A DNA stretch of 64,000 nucleotides from Pirellulales bacterium (GCA_019636345.1 JAHBXQ010000003.1:62001-126000), one strand, 5' to 3'. Shown: positions 55,004 to 63,702, numbered from the stretch's first letter. The notes: generated by a model from the sequence alone, not told the origin. Program-made: numbers and translations.

Positions 55004-55807
55004 ATGCAACGAAGTGGCACGACGACCCGGCGATCGGAGTCCCGCTGGGCCGGATCCGCCCCCAGGCGGCGGCTGGCGATCCTGACGGCCCTGGCGTTGG
55101 GGGCCTTGGCCCCGGGGGCGTCGGCCGAGGACCTGATGTCCCCGCTGTCGGCCGCGGCGTGTCCGACCGGCGCCCCGCGCAAGCCGCTCAAAGTGGCCGC
55201 CCTCATGTCGCTGGTCGACCAGCGCGATGCGCCCGTGGCGCCTCGGCAATCGGGCGCGGCTGACGCGACCCTCCCTGCGCCCGACTCTGCCGTCGAGCCC
55301 GGCGAACCCATCATGCCGGCCGAGGCGACGCCGCTCGCCCGTCCGTTTCGCCCCATCGGCCAAGTGACGCTCGACGCGGCTCTCCCGCCGGGCCTGACCC
55401 CCGGGGCCGCGGCCGACGCGCAAGCGTCAGCGGCCGAAACGGTCCCCGTGTTCGACGACGAACGCCGGCTGGGCGTGTGGGCTCACGTGAACAAACAGTG
55501 GGCCGCGACGAATATGCATCACCGACCGCTGTACTTCGAGGAGGTCAACCTCGAGCGCTACGGCTACACCCCGAGCCGCTGCTTGCAACCCGTCCTCTCG
55601 GGGGCCCGATTCTTCGTCACCGTGCCGGCGCTGCCGTACATGATTGCGGCTCAACCGCAGCACTGCACGTGCATCTACACGCTGGGTCACTATCGCCCGG
55701 GGAGCTGCGTCCCGCGCCGCCCTCATTGCCCGCTGGCCGGCCGGCACGGCGCCGGCATCGCCATGGAAACCGTGGTCGCGGTCGGGCTGGTGTTCTTGAT
55801 TCCGTAG
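55004..55807 (+). CDS. Secreted protein with conserved Cys-containing C-terminus
   Basis: A 267-residue protein with a signal peptide ('RRRLAILTALALGALAPGASAEDL'), a long Ala/Pro-rich disordered middle, and a compact C-terminal domain: 'ATNMHHRPLYFEEVNLERYG', 'LSGARFFVTVPALPYMIAAQP', 'CTCIYTLGHYRPGSCVPRRPHCP' and a final hydrophobic helix 'GIAMETVVAVGLVFLIP'. The order LYFEE-NLERYG, PYxM, CxYxLGHYRPGxCxPxxxxCP looks like a conserved domain that I associate with other planctomycete proteins, but no function is known to me. GAGGAG Shine-Dalgarno 6-7 nt upstream of the ATG. It diverges from the PKD surface gene and may be functionally linked to the export cluster downstream. Confidence 0.78.
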   Translation: MQRSGTTTRRSESRWAGSAPRRRLAILTALALGALAPGASAEDLMSPLSAAACPTGAPRKPLKVAALMSLVDQRDAPVAPRQSGAADATLPAPDSAVEPGEPIMPAEATPLARPFRPIGQVTLDAALPPGLTPGAAADAQASAAETVPVFDDERRLGVWAHVNKQWAATNMHHRPLYFEEVNLERYGYTPSRCLQPVLSGARFFVTVPALPYMIAAQPQHCTCIYTLGHYRPGSCVPRRPHCPLAGRHGAGIAMETVVAVGLVFLIP

Positions 55808-55934
55808 CGACGTGCGCCGGCTGAGTCCGTTTGAACTCTCGCGCATCGGCGCAATGCTCGCGGAGGAACTCGGAGCGGTCGACGATGCTCTGCGTGAGAC
55901 GCTCGTCCCAGAGTCCCTGGCTTGCCGCTCCGCG

Positions 55935-58136
55935 TCACCACGGCAAGCGGAACAACTGCGCCAACTCGCGGCGAATGATCGCGCCGAGGGTTGAGCGCTC
56001 GATCTCGATCTTGGCCGTCCCGCGGGCTGAGGGGGCGAGAGGCAGTTCGTCGCCGTCGATGGAGATCTCGGCGACGTAAGCGGTCTGCGAACCGCGCGTC
56101 GGCGTGGCGGCGGTCGTTGACCGCTCGGGGGACTCCCCCTCGTTGCGTATGCGGCGCGTCACGCGGCGGACTTCGCCCGTGACGATCTTCAGCGGCGCTT
56201 GATCGAAGACGAGCCGCACCTGCTGGCCTGGGGCGACGGCGACGACGTCGGCCGGCTCGAGCGCCGCCCAAGCGAGCGACTCCCCGGCGGGGACGATCAC
56301 CGCCAGCGGCGTGCCCGGTTCGACCCACGCGCCGGCGTTGCGCGGTTCCAGCGCCGTACCGGTCCACGTCGGCAAGCGGTCGGCGGCGAGATGGTGCGAC
56401 GAGCGCCGCGGCGGAGCCACGACGCGACCGGCTGTCGGGGCGCGGAGTTCGAGCTCCGCGACCCGGCGGCGACGCTCGGCGAGTTGAGCTTCCGCATCGG
56501 CGAGTTCCGCCATGGCGAGCGGCAGTTCCGTGCCGGCGGCGGCGCCGGCGGAGCGCAGGGTGCGGAGCTGCTCGACCCGCGTGCGGCACAGGGCGACCTG
56601 GCCTTCCTGTGCGGCGAGCGCCAGTTCCAGCTCGGGGTTGTCGAGCGCGGCGAGCACGTCCCCGGCCGCGACCTCGTCGCCCGGTTGAACACGGGCTCGC
56701 ACGGCGCCGGCGGTCGTCACGAACACGGGCCGGGTCTCGGCCGCGGCCGACACGATCGGCGCTTCAACGCGGCGCACGACGGGATAGCGCCACACGCCCC
56801 ACGCTGCGGCGAACGTCAACATCGCGGCGAGCGCCGCGCGTGGCCAGCGCAAGCGGCGGCGCAGGCTGGGGTCGCACAGCACGCGGCCGATCGCCCGCAG
56901 CGGCCCCAGGGCGATCCCCAGCGCAGCAACGCCGGCCACGGCGTAGACGAGTCCCTCGGCCCGATACGGCGCGGCCAGCACAAGGAGCGCCGCGATCACC
57001 AGAGCCAGCACGACGAGCCCGTAAACCATCGACGCCGTCGCGTAGCCGACCAGCACGCGCCGCTTGCCGGGGGCCAACAGCGGTTCGTCGACCGTGCGTT
57101 CTCCCAAGAGCCACCGGCGCAGGAATCCGCCGGCGAGTCGTCGCGAGCGCGCCCCGAGATTGGGAACCTCGAGCCAATCGGACAACAAGTAGTACCCGTC
57201 GTACCGCAACAGCGGGTTTGCGTTGATCGCCAGCGTGTTCACCGAGGCGACGACCGCCACGGCCAGCGCCAGCAGGTTCACCGCCCCGGGCTGCGTGAAT
57301 TGCCATACCAGCAGCGCGGTCGCGGCTAGGGCGAGTTCCACGAGCATCCCTGCGGCGCTCACCAGCATGCGACGCCCCTTGGCCGGCAGTTGCCAGGCGT
57401 CGCTGGCGTCGCAGTACAACGACGGCACGCCGGCCAGCAGCATCACGCCGATTTCGCGGCACTCGCCGCCGTAGCGTCGCAGAGTCACGGCGTGCCCCAG
57501 TTCATGCAGCACCTTCACCGCGGCGACGGTCGCCAGCCACAGGGGGAGCCGCCGCGGGGCGAACAACTCGCCGAGCGTCGGCAGCCGGGCCGCCAAGTCG
57601 TCGCCGCGCATCGCGAGCAGCGCCGCCGCCGCGCCGACGAGGATCGCGTACGCCGCGACGCCGACGGGGGAAAACAGCGGACGCGTCCAGCGAGCGAGCC
57701 GATCGACGACGGGCCCGGCGTCGATCGCTCCCAGCCGCAGCGCCAGCAGCGACAACGCCCCGTGCCAGCGAACGGCTCGCCGCCGCTCGGTCTCGCGTCG
57801 CTGGAGCTCGGGCCCTTGCCCTGGCCGGTCTCCGACGAGCAATCCCTGCTGGTGCAGCGTTGCGAGGAACTGATGCAACTGGGCGTGCGTCACTCGCCGC
57901 GGGGCGAACTCGCGCTCGAACGCCCGCCGCAGCGCGGCCAACGACGTCTCGGTGCGCAACTCCTCGAACAGGAAGCGCTCCTCGGCCGACAACTGCACGG
58001 TGGTCAAGGCGAGCGGGTCGCGGACCACGAACGTCGGTTGCCCGGCGAACTCGACGCGCACGATCGTCACGTCCCCGCGCGCCGCAAGCGCGAGCGGTCG
58101 ATCGGCGGTCGAGAGTGCGAGCGGATGGACAGGCAT
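55935..58136 (-). CDS. Membrane M50 metalloprotease fused to PqqD/RRE-like and HlyD-like domains
   Basis: A 733-residue membrane protein with three parts. Residues 40-105 form a winged helix resembling PqqD/RiPP-recognition domains ('VQLSAEERFLFEELRTETSLAALRRAF' to 'FLATLHQQGLLVG'). Residues 150-440 are a polytopic site-2-protease-like M50 domain with HELGH at 211-215 and the second metal-ligand motif 'NPLLRYDGYYLLSD' at 307-320. After further membrane helices, residues 460-733 are a periplasmic HlyD/lipoyl adaptor ('VRARVQPGDEVAAGDVLAALDNPELELALAAQEGQV', 'LRAPTAGRVVAP'). It lies 71 bp after the HlyD gene with a perfect hairpin between. Likely an inner-membrane platform of an export or processing machine; whether it cleaves peptides is unproven. 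Confidence 0.87.
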   Translation of the reverse strand: MPVHPLALSTADRPLALAARGDVTIVRVEFAGQPTFVVRDPLALTTVQLSAEERFLFEELRTETSLAALRRAFEREFAPRRVTHAQLHQFLATLHQQGLLVGDRPGQGPELQRRETERRRAVRWHGALSLLALRLGAIDAGPVVDRLARWTRPLFSPVGVAAYAILVGAAAALLAMRGDDLAARLPTLGELFAPRRLPLWLATVAAVKVLHELGHAVTLRRYGGECREIGVMLLAGVPSLYCDASDAWQLPAKGRRMLVSAAGMLVELALAATALLVWQFTQPGAVNLLALAVAVVASVNTLAINANPLLRYDGYYLLSDWLEVPNLGARSRRLAGGFLRRWLLGERTVDEPLLAPGKRRVLVGYATASMVYGLVVLALVIAALLVLAAPYRAEGLVYAVAGVAALGIALGPLRAIGRVLCDPSLRRRLRWPRAALAAMLTFAAAWGVWRYPVVRRVEAPIVSAAAETRPVFVTTAGAVRARVQPGDEVAAGDVLAALDNPELELALAAQEGQVALCRTRVEQLRTLRSAGAAAGTELPLAMAELADAEAQLAERRRRVAELELRAPTAGRVVAPPRRSSHHLAADRLPTWTGTALEPRNAGAWVEPGTPLAVIVPAGESLAWAALEPADVVAVAPGQQVRLVFDQAPLKIVTGEVRRVTRRIRNEGESPERSTTAATPTRGSQTAYVAEISIDGDELPLAPSARGTAKIEIERSTLGAIIRRELAQLFRLPW

Positions 58137-58156
58137 CGTGCGTGAAGCAAGAAATC

Positions 58157-58180
58157 AACCTCGCGGCTTTACGCGAGGTT
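58157..58180 (-). promoter_or_regulatory. Perfect stem-loop between the HlyD and M50 genes
   Basis: AACCTCGCG and CGCGAGGTT form a perfect 9-bp stem around a 6-base loop, 27 bp after the HlyD stop and about 20 bp before the M50 start. No T-run. It may adjust relative expression of the two genes within one operon. Confidence 0.5.
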
Positions 58181-58207
58181 CTAGCTGGCGGAAGGCAGTT
58201 CGTTCGT

Positions 58208-59101
58208 TCAGGACTCGCCGTCGTCGGGGACGACCAGCCGCCCTTGCTGGCCGGGCCTGAGGGCGCCGGCGGGGTTATCCAGTTCGGCCCACACGCGGAC
58301 CTGCCGGGTGACGGGGTCGATCTCGGGGCTTACGAAATGGAGTCGGCCGCCGTAGCTGCTCTCCGGCGCCGCGGAGCCCGCGTCTCCCGGCACGAACTGC
58401 ACCGGGGCGCCGACGGCGGCCCGAGCGTCGGCCGCGTCGACGAAGCCCTCGGCCCGCAGTTTGTCGACCGCGATCAGCCGCAGCACGGCGGCGCCCGGCT
58501 CGACCCATTCCCCTTGCCGCGCGCGGACCAGCGTCACGACCCCCGCGAACGGGGCCCGCACGGCGTGCAGTTCCAGCTCGCGACGAACGACCGCCAGCGC
58601 CGCATCCTTCGCCTGCCAATCGAATTTGGCGAGCCGCAGGTCGTGCTCGGCTTGGCGGCGCTCCAACAGCAGCTTCTCGACGGTGAGCCGCTCGACGTCG
58701 AGTTGCGAGCGGCTGATGCTCTTGGCGAACTTGGCGATCGACTCCTCGCTCCGGGCCAGTTCGGCTCGGGCCACCTCGAGCGCCTTGTCGGCGTAGTCGA
58801 CCGGCAGCGTGTTTTCGGCCTTCGCCCGGGCTTGGTCGCGTTCCGACTCGGTCCGCTCGACGACGAGCGCGGCGCTGATTGCGTCGAGCTGCACGAGCAA
58901 ATCCCCCGCAGCGACCCGTTGCCCCTCGGCGACCGCAATCTTTTGGACGACGCCGAGTTGTCGCGCGGGGACCTCGGCCTCGGCCAACGGGCGAAGCACG
59001 ACTGCCTCGACCACAAGCGGAGGCGCCGCCTTGGACGACGGCATGCCGCCGACCAGATTGCAGGTCGTCGCGATCAGCGTCAGAAGAAGCGGGGAACGCA
59101 T
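58208..59101 (-). CDS. HlyD-family periplasmic adaptor
   Basis: A 297-residue adaptor (membrane-fusion) protein. It starts with a signal peptide ('MRSPLLLTLIATTCNLVGGM'), then the first lipoyl half 'LGVVQKIAVAEGQRVAAGDLLVQLDAI', a long helical hairpin (about residues 80-165: 'RTESERDQARAKAENTLPVDYADKALEVARAELARSEESI'), the second lipoyl half 'LHAVRAPFAGVVTLVRARQGEWVEPGAAVLRLI' and a beta-barrel ('GGRLHFVSPEIDPVTRQVRVWAELDNPAGALRPGQQGRL'). The start is the ATG at 59101, whose A is shared with the TGA of the upstream GAF-HlyD gene (TGATG), so the two are translationally coupled. Confidence 0.92.
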   Translation of the reverse strand: MRSPLLLTLIATTCNLVGGMPSSKAAPPLVVEAVVLRPLAEAEVPARQLGVVQKIAVAEGQRVAAGDLLVQLDAISAALVVERTESERDQARAKAENTLPVDYADKALEVARAELARSEESIAKFAKSISRSQLDVERLTVEKLLLERRQAEHDLRLAKFDWQAKDAALAVVRRELELHAVRAPFAGVVTLVRARQGEWVEPGAAVLRLIAVDKLRAEGFVDAADARAAVGAPVQFVPGDAGSAAPESSYGGRLHFVSPEIDPVTRQVRVWAELDNPAGALRPGQQGRLVVPDDGES

Positions 59102-61107
59102 CAGAACATCCACCATCGGTAAACGGTCGCGGCCAGATCATGGAGCCAGACGTACCCCAGCGAGCGGCGGCCGCAGTGGATCCGCACCGTGGCGGCCGTG
59201 CCGGCACGGGGCTCGGCAAGCTGGTCGGCGTCGACCGCCACGTGCACCGGCGCCGGCGGGGCGGGGGCGGAGAGGTCCTCGACGTCGAGCGTCGCCGCGA
59301 CGGCCAGCCGATCCACGCGACCGGTGCGAATCTCGTCGACGTCTCCCGCCAAGCGGAAGCGGACCGGCGGCGCGGGGAGTTGTGCCACGACATGCCCCAC
59401 GTCGCGCTGGTCGACCTCGGCGATCAGCTCCCACGCGGCGGTCGTGTCGGCAATGGTCAATAGCGCCTGCCCCCGCTCGACGGGGCGGCTCGCCAGCAGC
59501 GATTCGACGTCGCGGGTGAGGACCTGCCCCGCCACGGGGCTGACGAGCGTCAGCTCGGTGCGGCGGCGGGCGAGCAATTCCCGTTGCCGGCGGAGGCTGG
59601 CCCGCTTCTCGATCAGTTGCTGCTGCTCGGCGCCGGGGGGGAGTGCGGCGGGGTCGGCCGACTCGCGCACCGTGCGGTCGGTGCGGGCCACGGCCAAGGC
59701 GTCGATCCGTCGTTCGACGGCGGCCAGCTCGCCGGCGACCTGTTCTCGCTGCAGCTGCAACTGCGGGTCGTCGAGCACCACGAGCACGTCTCCCGCGGCG
59801 ACCGTTTGGCCGTGAACGACGCGGACCTCGGCGACGCGGCCGGTCGTCGTCGCGAAGATTTCGTGCCGGGCCACGGGCATCAACACCGCCGGGGCCTCGA
59901 CCTCGAAGTCGGTTTCGACGAAAGTCAGCGCGGCGGCGCCGGCGAGCACCGCCACGGCGACGAGCAGCCCGCGCGGCACGACCAGCGGTCGACTGGCGCG
60001 GGCGAGGGCCCGGCGCACGATCCGTCTGGCAAGCGGGCCGTCAAGAGCCTGCGCGCGAGCGAGGCTCGGGGCGCACAACTCGGCCAACTCGGCGGCGAGC
60101 GCAGCGGCCCCGGCGGGACCGGCGGCGTGGAACCACTCGGCGACCACCAGCGCGTCGTGCCGTGCGCGACCGTGCTGCGGACGTTCGGTCGGTTCCGGAG
60201 AAACAGCGTCTGACAGCGGCGGGAACGCCGCCGGAGCAGCGGCCAGCGTGCGGGCGTGGCTGTGATCGAGATACGCGGCCAGCGCCTCGGCCAGCGGCGG
60301 GGGGAGTTCGTCGCGCGGATCGTCGTCGTTCGCCTTCGCGGCGCCGACGGCCAGCGGTTCTCCCCAATCGGCCGCCCGCGGGGCGAACCGTTCGATTCGC
60401 TGGGCGAAGGCGCTCTTCGGCTCGACATGGTCGACGCCGCTGGCGGCCAGCACGCGCCACTGACGTCCGCGGCGAACGAGCAGCGTCAGCCGCTCGCAGC
60501 CGAGCACGCGCCGCCCTTCGTTGGCGATCGCGTAGCCGAGCGACGCCAAGTCAGGCGCCGCCTGGAGCCGCCGCAGCAGATCGACGGCTTGCCGCTCGAT
60601 CGTCGCGGCCCCGGCGAGCCGGCGCAGCTCGGCGAAGGCGTGAAAATCGGCCGCCGCTGCGGCCAGCGCTCCGGCGACGTCGGGCAATTCCTCGCGGATC
60701 GCGCTCGGAGCGTCGGGGGTCAGAGCGAGCTCGATGACCGCGGCAGGTTCGGCGGTCGCGGCGTTCACCACCGGTTGCCACAGCGTATCGCCGCTGCGGC
60801 GAACTTCCGCGTCGGCGAACATGGCGAGGGCTTGAGCACGTCGGTCGGCCATCGCATCCGGGTCGGCGTCCGCCGAGGCGGCGTTGCGGGCGAGGAGTTC
60901 CGCGCCGCGCCCCGACGGCACGGCTCCCCAAACGGCGATCCGAACCTCCGGCAGCGCGGCAGCGAGCTCGCGGATCGCGGCGTCGTAAAACTCGCGCGGG
61001 CTCGCCTTGCGTCGGGCGGCGTCGTGGAGCCGCGCAAGCGCCTCCTCGAGCCGTTCCCAGCGGGCTGGGACCTCGTCGAGATGGGGAACGGAAGGCATGA
61101 CGAGCAT
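59101..61107 (-). CDS. GAF-domain protein fused to an HlyD-type adaptor
   Basis: A 668-residue protein with a cytoplasmic N-terminal half that holds a GAF-like sensor region ('QAVDLLRRLQAAPDLASLGYAIANEGRRVLGCERLTLLVRRGRQWRVLAASGV', about residues 160-300). A single membrane helix 'LLVAVAVLAGAAALTFV' follows near residue 400. The periplasmic HlyD part has 'IFATTTGRVAEVRVVHGQTVAAGDVLVVLDDPQLQLQREQVAGELAAVERRI', the matching half 'LTLVSPVAGQVLTRDVESLLASRPVERGQALLTIADT' and a C-terminal barrel. A GAF sensor joined to a fusion protein is unusual. It is first in the minus-strand operon GAF-HlyD, HlyD, M50-RRE, and coupled to the next gene by TGATG. The ATG at 61107 is used; 61098 is also possible. 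Confidence 0.87.
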   Translation of the reverse strand: MLVMPSVPHLDEVPARWERLEEALARLHDAARRKASPREFYDAAIRELAAALPEVRIAVWGAVPSGRGAELLARNAASADADPDAMADRRAQALAMFADAEVRRSGDTLWQPVVNAATAEPAAVIELALTPDAPSAIREELPDVAGALAAAAADFHAFAELRRLAGAATIERQAVDLLRRLQAAPDLASLGYAIANEGRRVLGCERLTLLVRRGRQWRVLAASGVDHVEPKSAFAQRIERFAPRAADWGEPLAVGAAKANDDDPRDELPPPLAEALAAYLDHSHARTLAAAPAAFPPLSDAVSPEPTERPQHGRARHDALVVAEWFHAAGPAGAAALAAELAELCAPSLARAQALDGPLARRIVRRALARASRPLVVPRGLLVAVAVLAGAAALTFVETDFEVEAPAVLMPVARHEIFATTTGRVAEVRVVHGQTVAAGDVLVVLDDPQLQLQREQVAGELAAVERRIDALAVARTDRTVRESADPAALPPGAEQQQLIEKRASLRRQRELLARRRTELTLVSPVAGQVLTRDVESLLASRPVERGQALLTIADTTAAWELIAEVDQRDVGHVVAQLPAPPVRFRLAGDVDEIRTGRVDRLAVAATLDVEDLSAPAPPAPVHVAVDADQLAEPRAGTAATVRIHCGRRSLGYVWLHDLAATVYRWWMF

Positions 61108-61517
61108 TCGCTGCGACAATGCTAGCAACGGTCATGCTAGCAGCGGTTGACAAGGGGACAGGCGCCCCGTCGCGAGCCGTTCAGAGGGCATTGGCAATGG
61201 CTCGCGAGCCAGTCCCCTTTTCAACAGCCTGCTATGCGGCGACGGAGCGGCAGGTTTCAGTATACGCATGCTCGGCGCCGGAACCGCTCGGGCGCGTCTC
61301 GCGAATTGTCCGCGGGGGCGTCGCTGGCGCCGCCAGCGGCGCCGGTTCTGGCAGTCGGCGAATTTTTGCCAGTCGAAACGGAATTGGTGGTTGTAGCGGT
61401 CATTGCGGGTCGAAAACGACTCCGTGCAGCGCTGCGCCGGGTGCGGTGCGCCAGCATTGCATCCAATGCCGACATTCGAGGCCGCGTGTGCAGTCTCCGC
61501 CACCAATTTCGCAGCCG
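61108..61517. promoter_or_regulatory. Divergent promoter region of the export cluster
   Basis: About 410 bp between the GAF-HlyD operon and the divergent TolC gene. It holds a duplicated ATGCTAGCA motif (61119, 61134) and the large inverted repeat 61139-61233 (listed separately). No other gene is credible here. Both transcription units should start inside it, so coordinated control is plausible. Confidence 0.45.
61139..61233. repeat. Imperfect 35-40-bp inverted repeat
   Basis: The left arm (61139-61178) and the right arm (61199-61233) are near-complements: both contain AAGGGGAC and CGCGAGCC, separated by a 20-bp spacer. The arms differ by small gaps, as expected of an aged palindromic element. 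The GTTGA(A/C)AAGGGGAC core looks like a dispersed planctomycete intergenic repeat, from memory only. It could also form an mRNA leader structure for the divergent genes. Confidence 0.6.
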
Positions 61518-63665
61518 ATGCTCCTGACCCGCCTTTCCACCCCTGCCTGCCGCTGGTTCGCGGCGACGACGCTCCTGGCGGGGATGGTCCCGGGGTGCTC
61601 GACGCGCAAGAGCCAGCCGTTCAAGCCGGGCGAGTGCGGAGACTGCATCTCGGCCGTCGCGACGAGCGTCGAGTATCCCGACGTCAACCAGTGTTGCAGC
61701 CTCGATTCTGACTGGGGCGCGGTCGCCCCGGTGACGATCGCCAATCCGACGCAGGTCGACTATTGGAATCTCACGCTCGAGGAGACGATCCAACTCGCTC
61801 TGGCCGAGTCGGAGGTGATTCGCGATCTGGGGGGGGCCGTGGTCCGCTCACCGCAGACGGCGACGACGACGCTCGACCCGGCCCTCCGCGAGACCGACCC
61901 CCGTTTCGGCGTCGACGCGGCGTTATCAGCGTTTGACGCCCAGTTCAGCACCAGCGTCTTTGGCGAAAAGAACGACCGAGCCCTCAACAACCAGTTCTTC
62001 GGCGGCGGCACCCGGTTGTTGCAGCAGGACCTCATGGTCTGGCAGACGGCGCTGACCAAGCGGGCCGCCGCCGGCACGCAATACACCGTGCGACAGTATG
62101 TCGATTACGACGCGAACAACGCCCCCGGCAACGAGTTCCCCAGCGCGTGGAACGCGAACATCGAGGGCGAGTTTCGGCATCCATTGCTGCAGGGAAGCGG
62201 CATCGACTACAACCGGATCGCCGGGCCGACCAATGTTCCCGGCGTCTACAACGGCGTGCTCGTGGCGCGGGTCAACACGGACGTGCAGATCGCCGATTTC
62301 GAACTGGCGATCCGCGACCTCGTGAGCAACGTCGAAAACGCCTACTGGGACTTGTACTTCGCATATCGCGATCTCGACGCCAAAATCGCGGCCCGGGACG
62401 CGAGCCTGGAAACCTGGCGACGGATTCACGCCCTGTACGAATCGGGTCGTCGCGGCGGCGAGGCCGAGAAAGAGGCTCAAGCTCGCGAGCAGTTCTTTCT
62501 GTTCCAGGAGGAAGTGCAGAACGCGCTGTCGGGCCGGTTGATCGACGGCACGCGGACCGGCAACGGCTCGAGCGGCGGCACCTTCCGAGCTCAGGGCGGC
62601 GTCCATGTCGCGGAACGGCGGCTGCGGATGCTGCTGGGGCTGCCCCCCAGCGACGGGCGACTCATTCGCCCCGCCGACGAGCCGATCACCGCGCCGATGG
62701 CGTTCGACTGGAGCGAAGTCACCGGCGAGTCGCTCGTCCGGCGGGTCGAGCTCCGCCGGCAACGGTGGGTCGCCCGACGGTACGAACTCGAGTGGATCGC
62801 CAGCAAGAATCACTTGCTCCCGCAGTTGGACGCGGTCGGGCGGTATCGATGGCGCGGATACGGCAAGGATCTGCTCCCCACCGGGGTCGACCAGGGCCGA
62901 TTTGAGAGCGCCTACGGCACGCTGGCCGACGGCGACTTTCAGGAATGGCAGGTCGGCATGGAATTGACCGTGCCGCTGGGATATCGCCAAGCCTTCGCCG
63001 GCGTGCGGAACGCCGAATTGCAGCTCGCCCGGCAGCGAGCCATCCTCCGCGAGCAGGAACGACAGGTGTTGCACGACGTGGCGGCGTCGGTCGCCGATTT
63101 GGACCGGGCCCGCGTCGTCTCCGAGACGACCGCGAACCGGCTCGCCGCGGCCCAGCAGCAGTTGGCGGCGGTCACCGCGGCGTATGAAGCGGACAAGGCG
63201 CCGCTCGATCTTCTGCTCGAGGCCCAACGGACCGTCGCCGACGCCGAGAGCCGGCACTATCGCGCGCTGGCCGAATATGCGATCGCGATGAAGAACGTCC
63301 ACTTCGCCAAGGGGACGCTGCTGGCGTACGACGGGGTTCACCTGAACGAAGGCCCCTGGAATTCGCAGGCCTACTCCGACGCGGCGGCGCTCGAGGCCCG
63401 TCGCGGCAAGGCGCGCCATCTGAACTACGCCTCGGCGATCTCGCCGCGGGTGAGTCGCGGGGGGTACGACCAGGACCCGGCCATGGCCGAGGCGCTGCCG
63501 TTGGACGCCCCGACAGCCCGGGGACCGGAGTTGCAGGAGGAGCCGGAGTCGGACGAGACGGCAAGCGCCGCGAGCCCGACGGTCGCCCCGACGAGCGAGA
63601 TCTTGCCCAAACTCCATGCCGCCGAACCGGCGCAACACGGCGTCGAACGGATGTGGGTGAAGTAA
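61518..63665 (+). CDS. TolC-family outer-membrane channel protein
   Basis: A 715-residue TolC/OEP-family outer-membrane factor. The N-terminus is signal-like with a lipobox-like Cys ('LLAGMVPGCSTRK', Cys27; the VPGC box is suboptimal). It is followed by 'ETIQLALAESEVIRDLGGAVV', helical repeats 'IRDLVSNVENAYWDLYFAYRDLDAKIAARDASLETWRRIHALYESGRRGGEAEKEAQAREQFF', 'GVHVAERRLRMLLGLPPSDGRLIRPADEP' and 'RQRWVARRYELEWIASKNHLLPQLDAVGRYRWRG', and the second-half copy 'DVAASVADLDRARVVSETTANRLAAAQQQLAAVTAAYEADKAPLDLLLEAQRTVADAESRHYRALAEYAIAMKNV'. It is longer than E. coli TolC. It is divergent from the HlyD/M50 operon and is its natural outer-membrane partner. Confidence 0.92.
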   Translation: MLLTRLSTPACRWFAATTLLAGMVPGCSTRKSQPFKPGECGDCISAVATSVEYPDVNQCCSLDSDWGAVAPVTIANPTQVDYWNLTLEETIQLALAESEVIRDLGGAVVRSPQTATTTLDPALRETDPRFGVDAALSAFDAQFSTSVFGEKNDRALNNQFFGGGTRLLQQDLMVWQTALTKRAAAGTQYTVRQYVDYDANNAPGNEFPSAWNANIEGEFRHPLLQGSGIDYNRIAGPTNVPGVYNGVLVARVNTDVQIADFELAIRDLVSNVENAYWDLYFAYRDLDAKIAARDASLETWRRIHALYESGRRGGEAEKEAQAREQFFLFQEEVQNALSGRLIDGTRTGNGSSGGTFRAQGGVHVAERRLRMLLGLPPSDGRLIRPADEPITAPMAFDWSEVTGESLVRRVELRRQRWVARRYELEWIASKNHLLPQLDAVGRYRWRGYGKDLLPTGVDQGRFESAYGTLADGDFQEWQVGMELTVPLGYRQAFAGVRNAELQLARQRAILREQERQVLHDVAASVADLDRARVVSETTANRLAAAQQQLAAVTAAYEADKAPLDLLLEAQRTVADAESRHYRALAEYAIAMKNVHFAKGTLLAYDGVHLNEGPWNSQAYSDAAALEARRGKARHLNYASAISPRVSRGGYDQDPAMAEALPLDAPTARGPELQEEPESDETASAASPTVAPTSEILPKLHAAEPAQHGVERMWVK

Positions 63666-63702
63666 CGACCGCCGTGCAGCGAGACGCCGAAGCGCTCGAG
63701 CC

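Noticed and set aside
54742-55356. N-terminal extension of the PKD surface protein
   Set aside because: It would be antisense to the secreted-protein gene and lacks sense; the LEPR-type leader begins at the ATG at 54741.
61119-61517. N-terminal extension of the TolC protein to 61119
   Set aside because: It runs through the inverted repeat and the divergent promoter; the signal-like N-terminus begins at the ATG at 61518.
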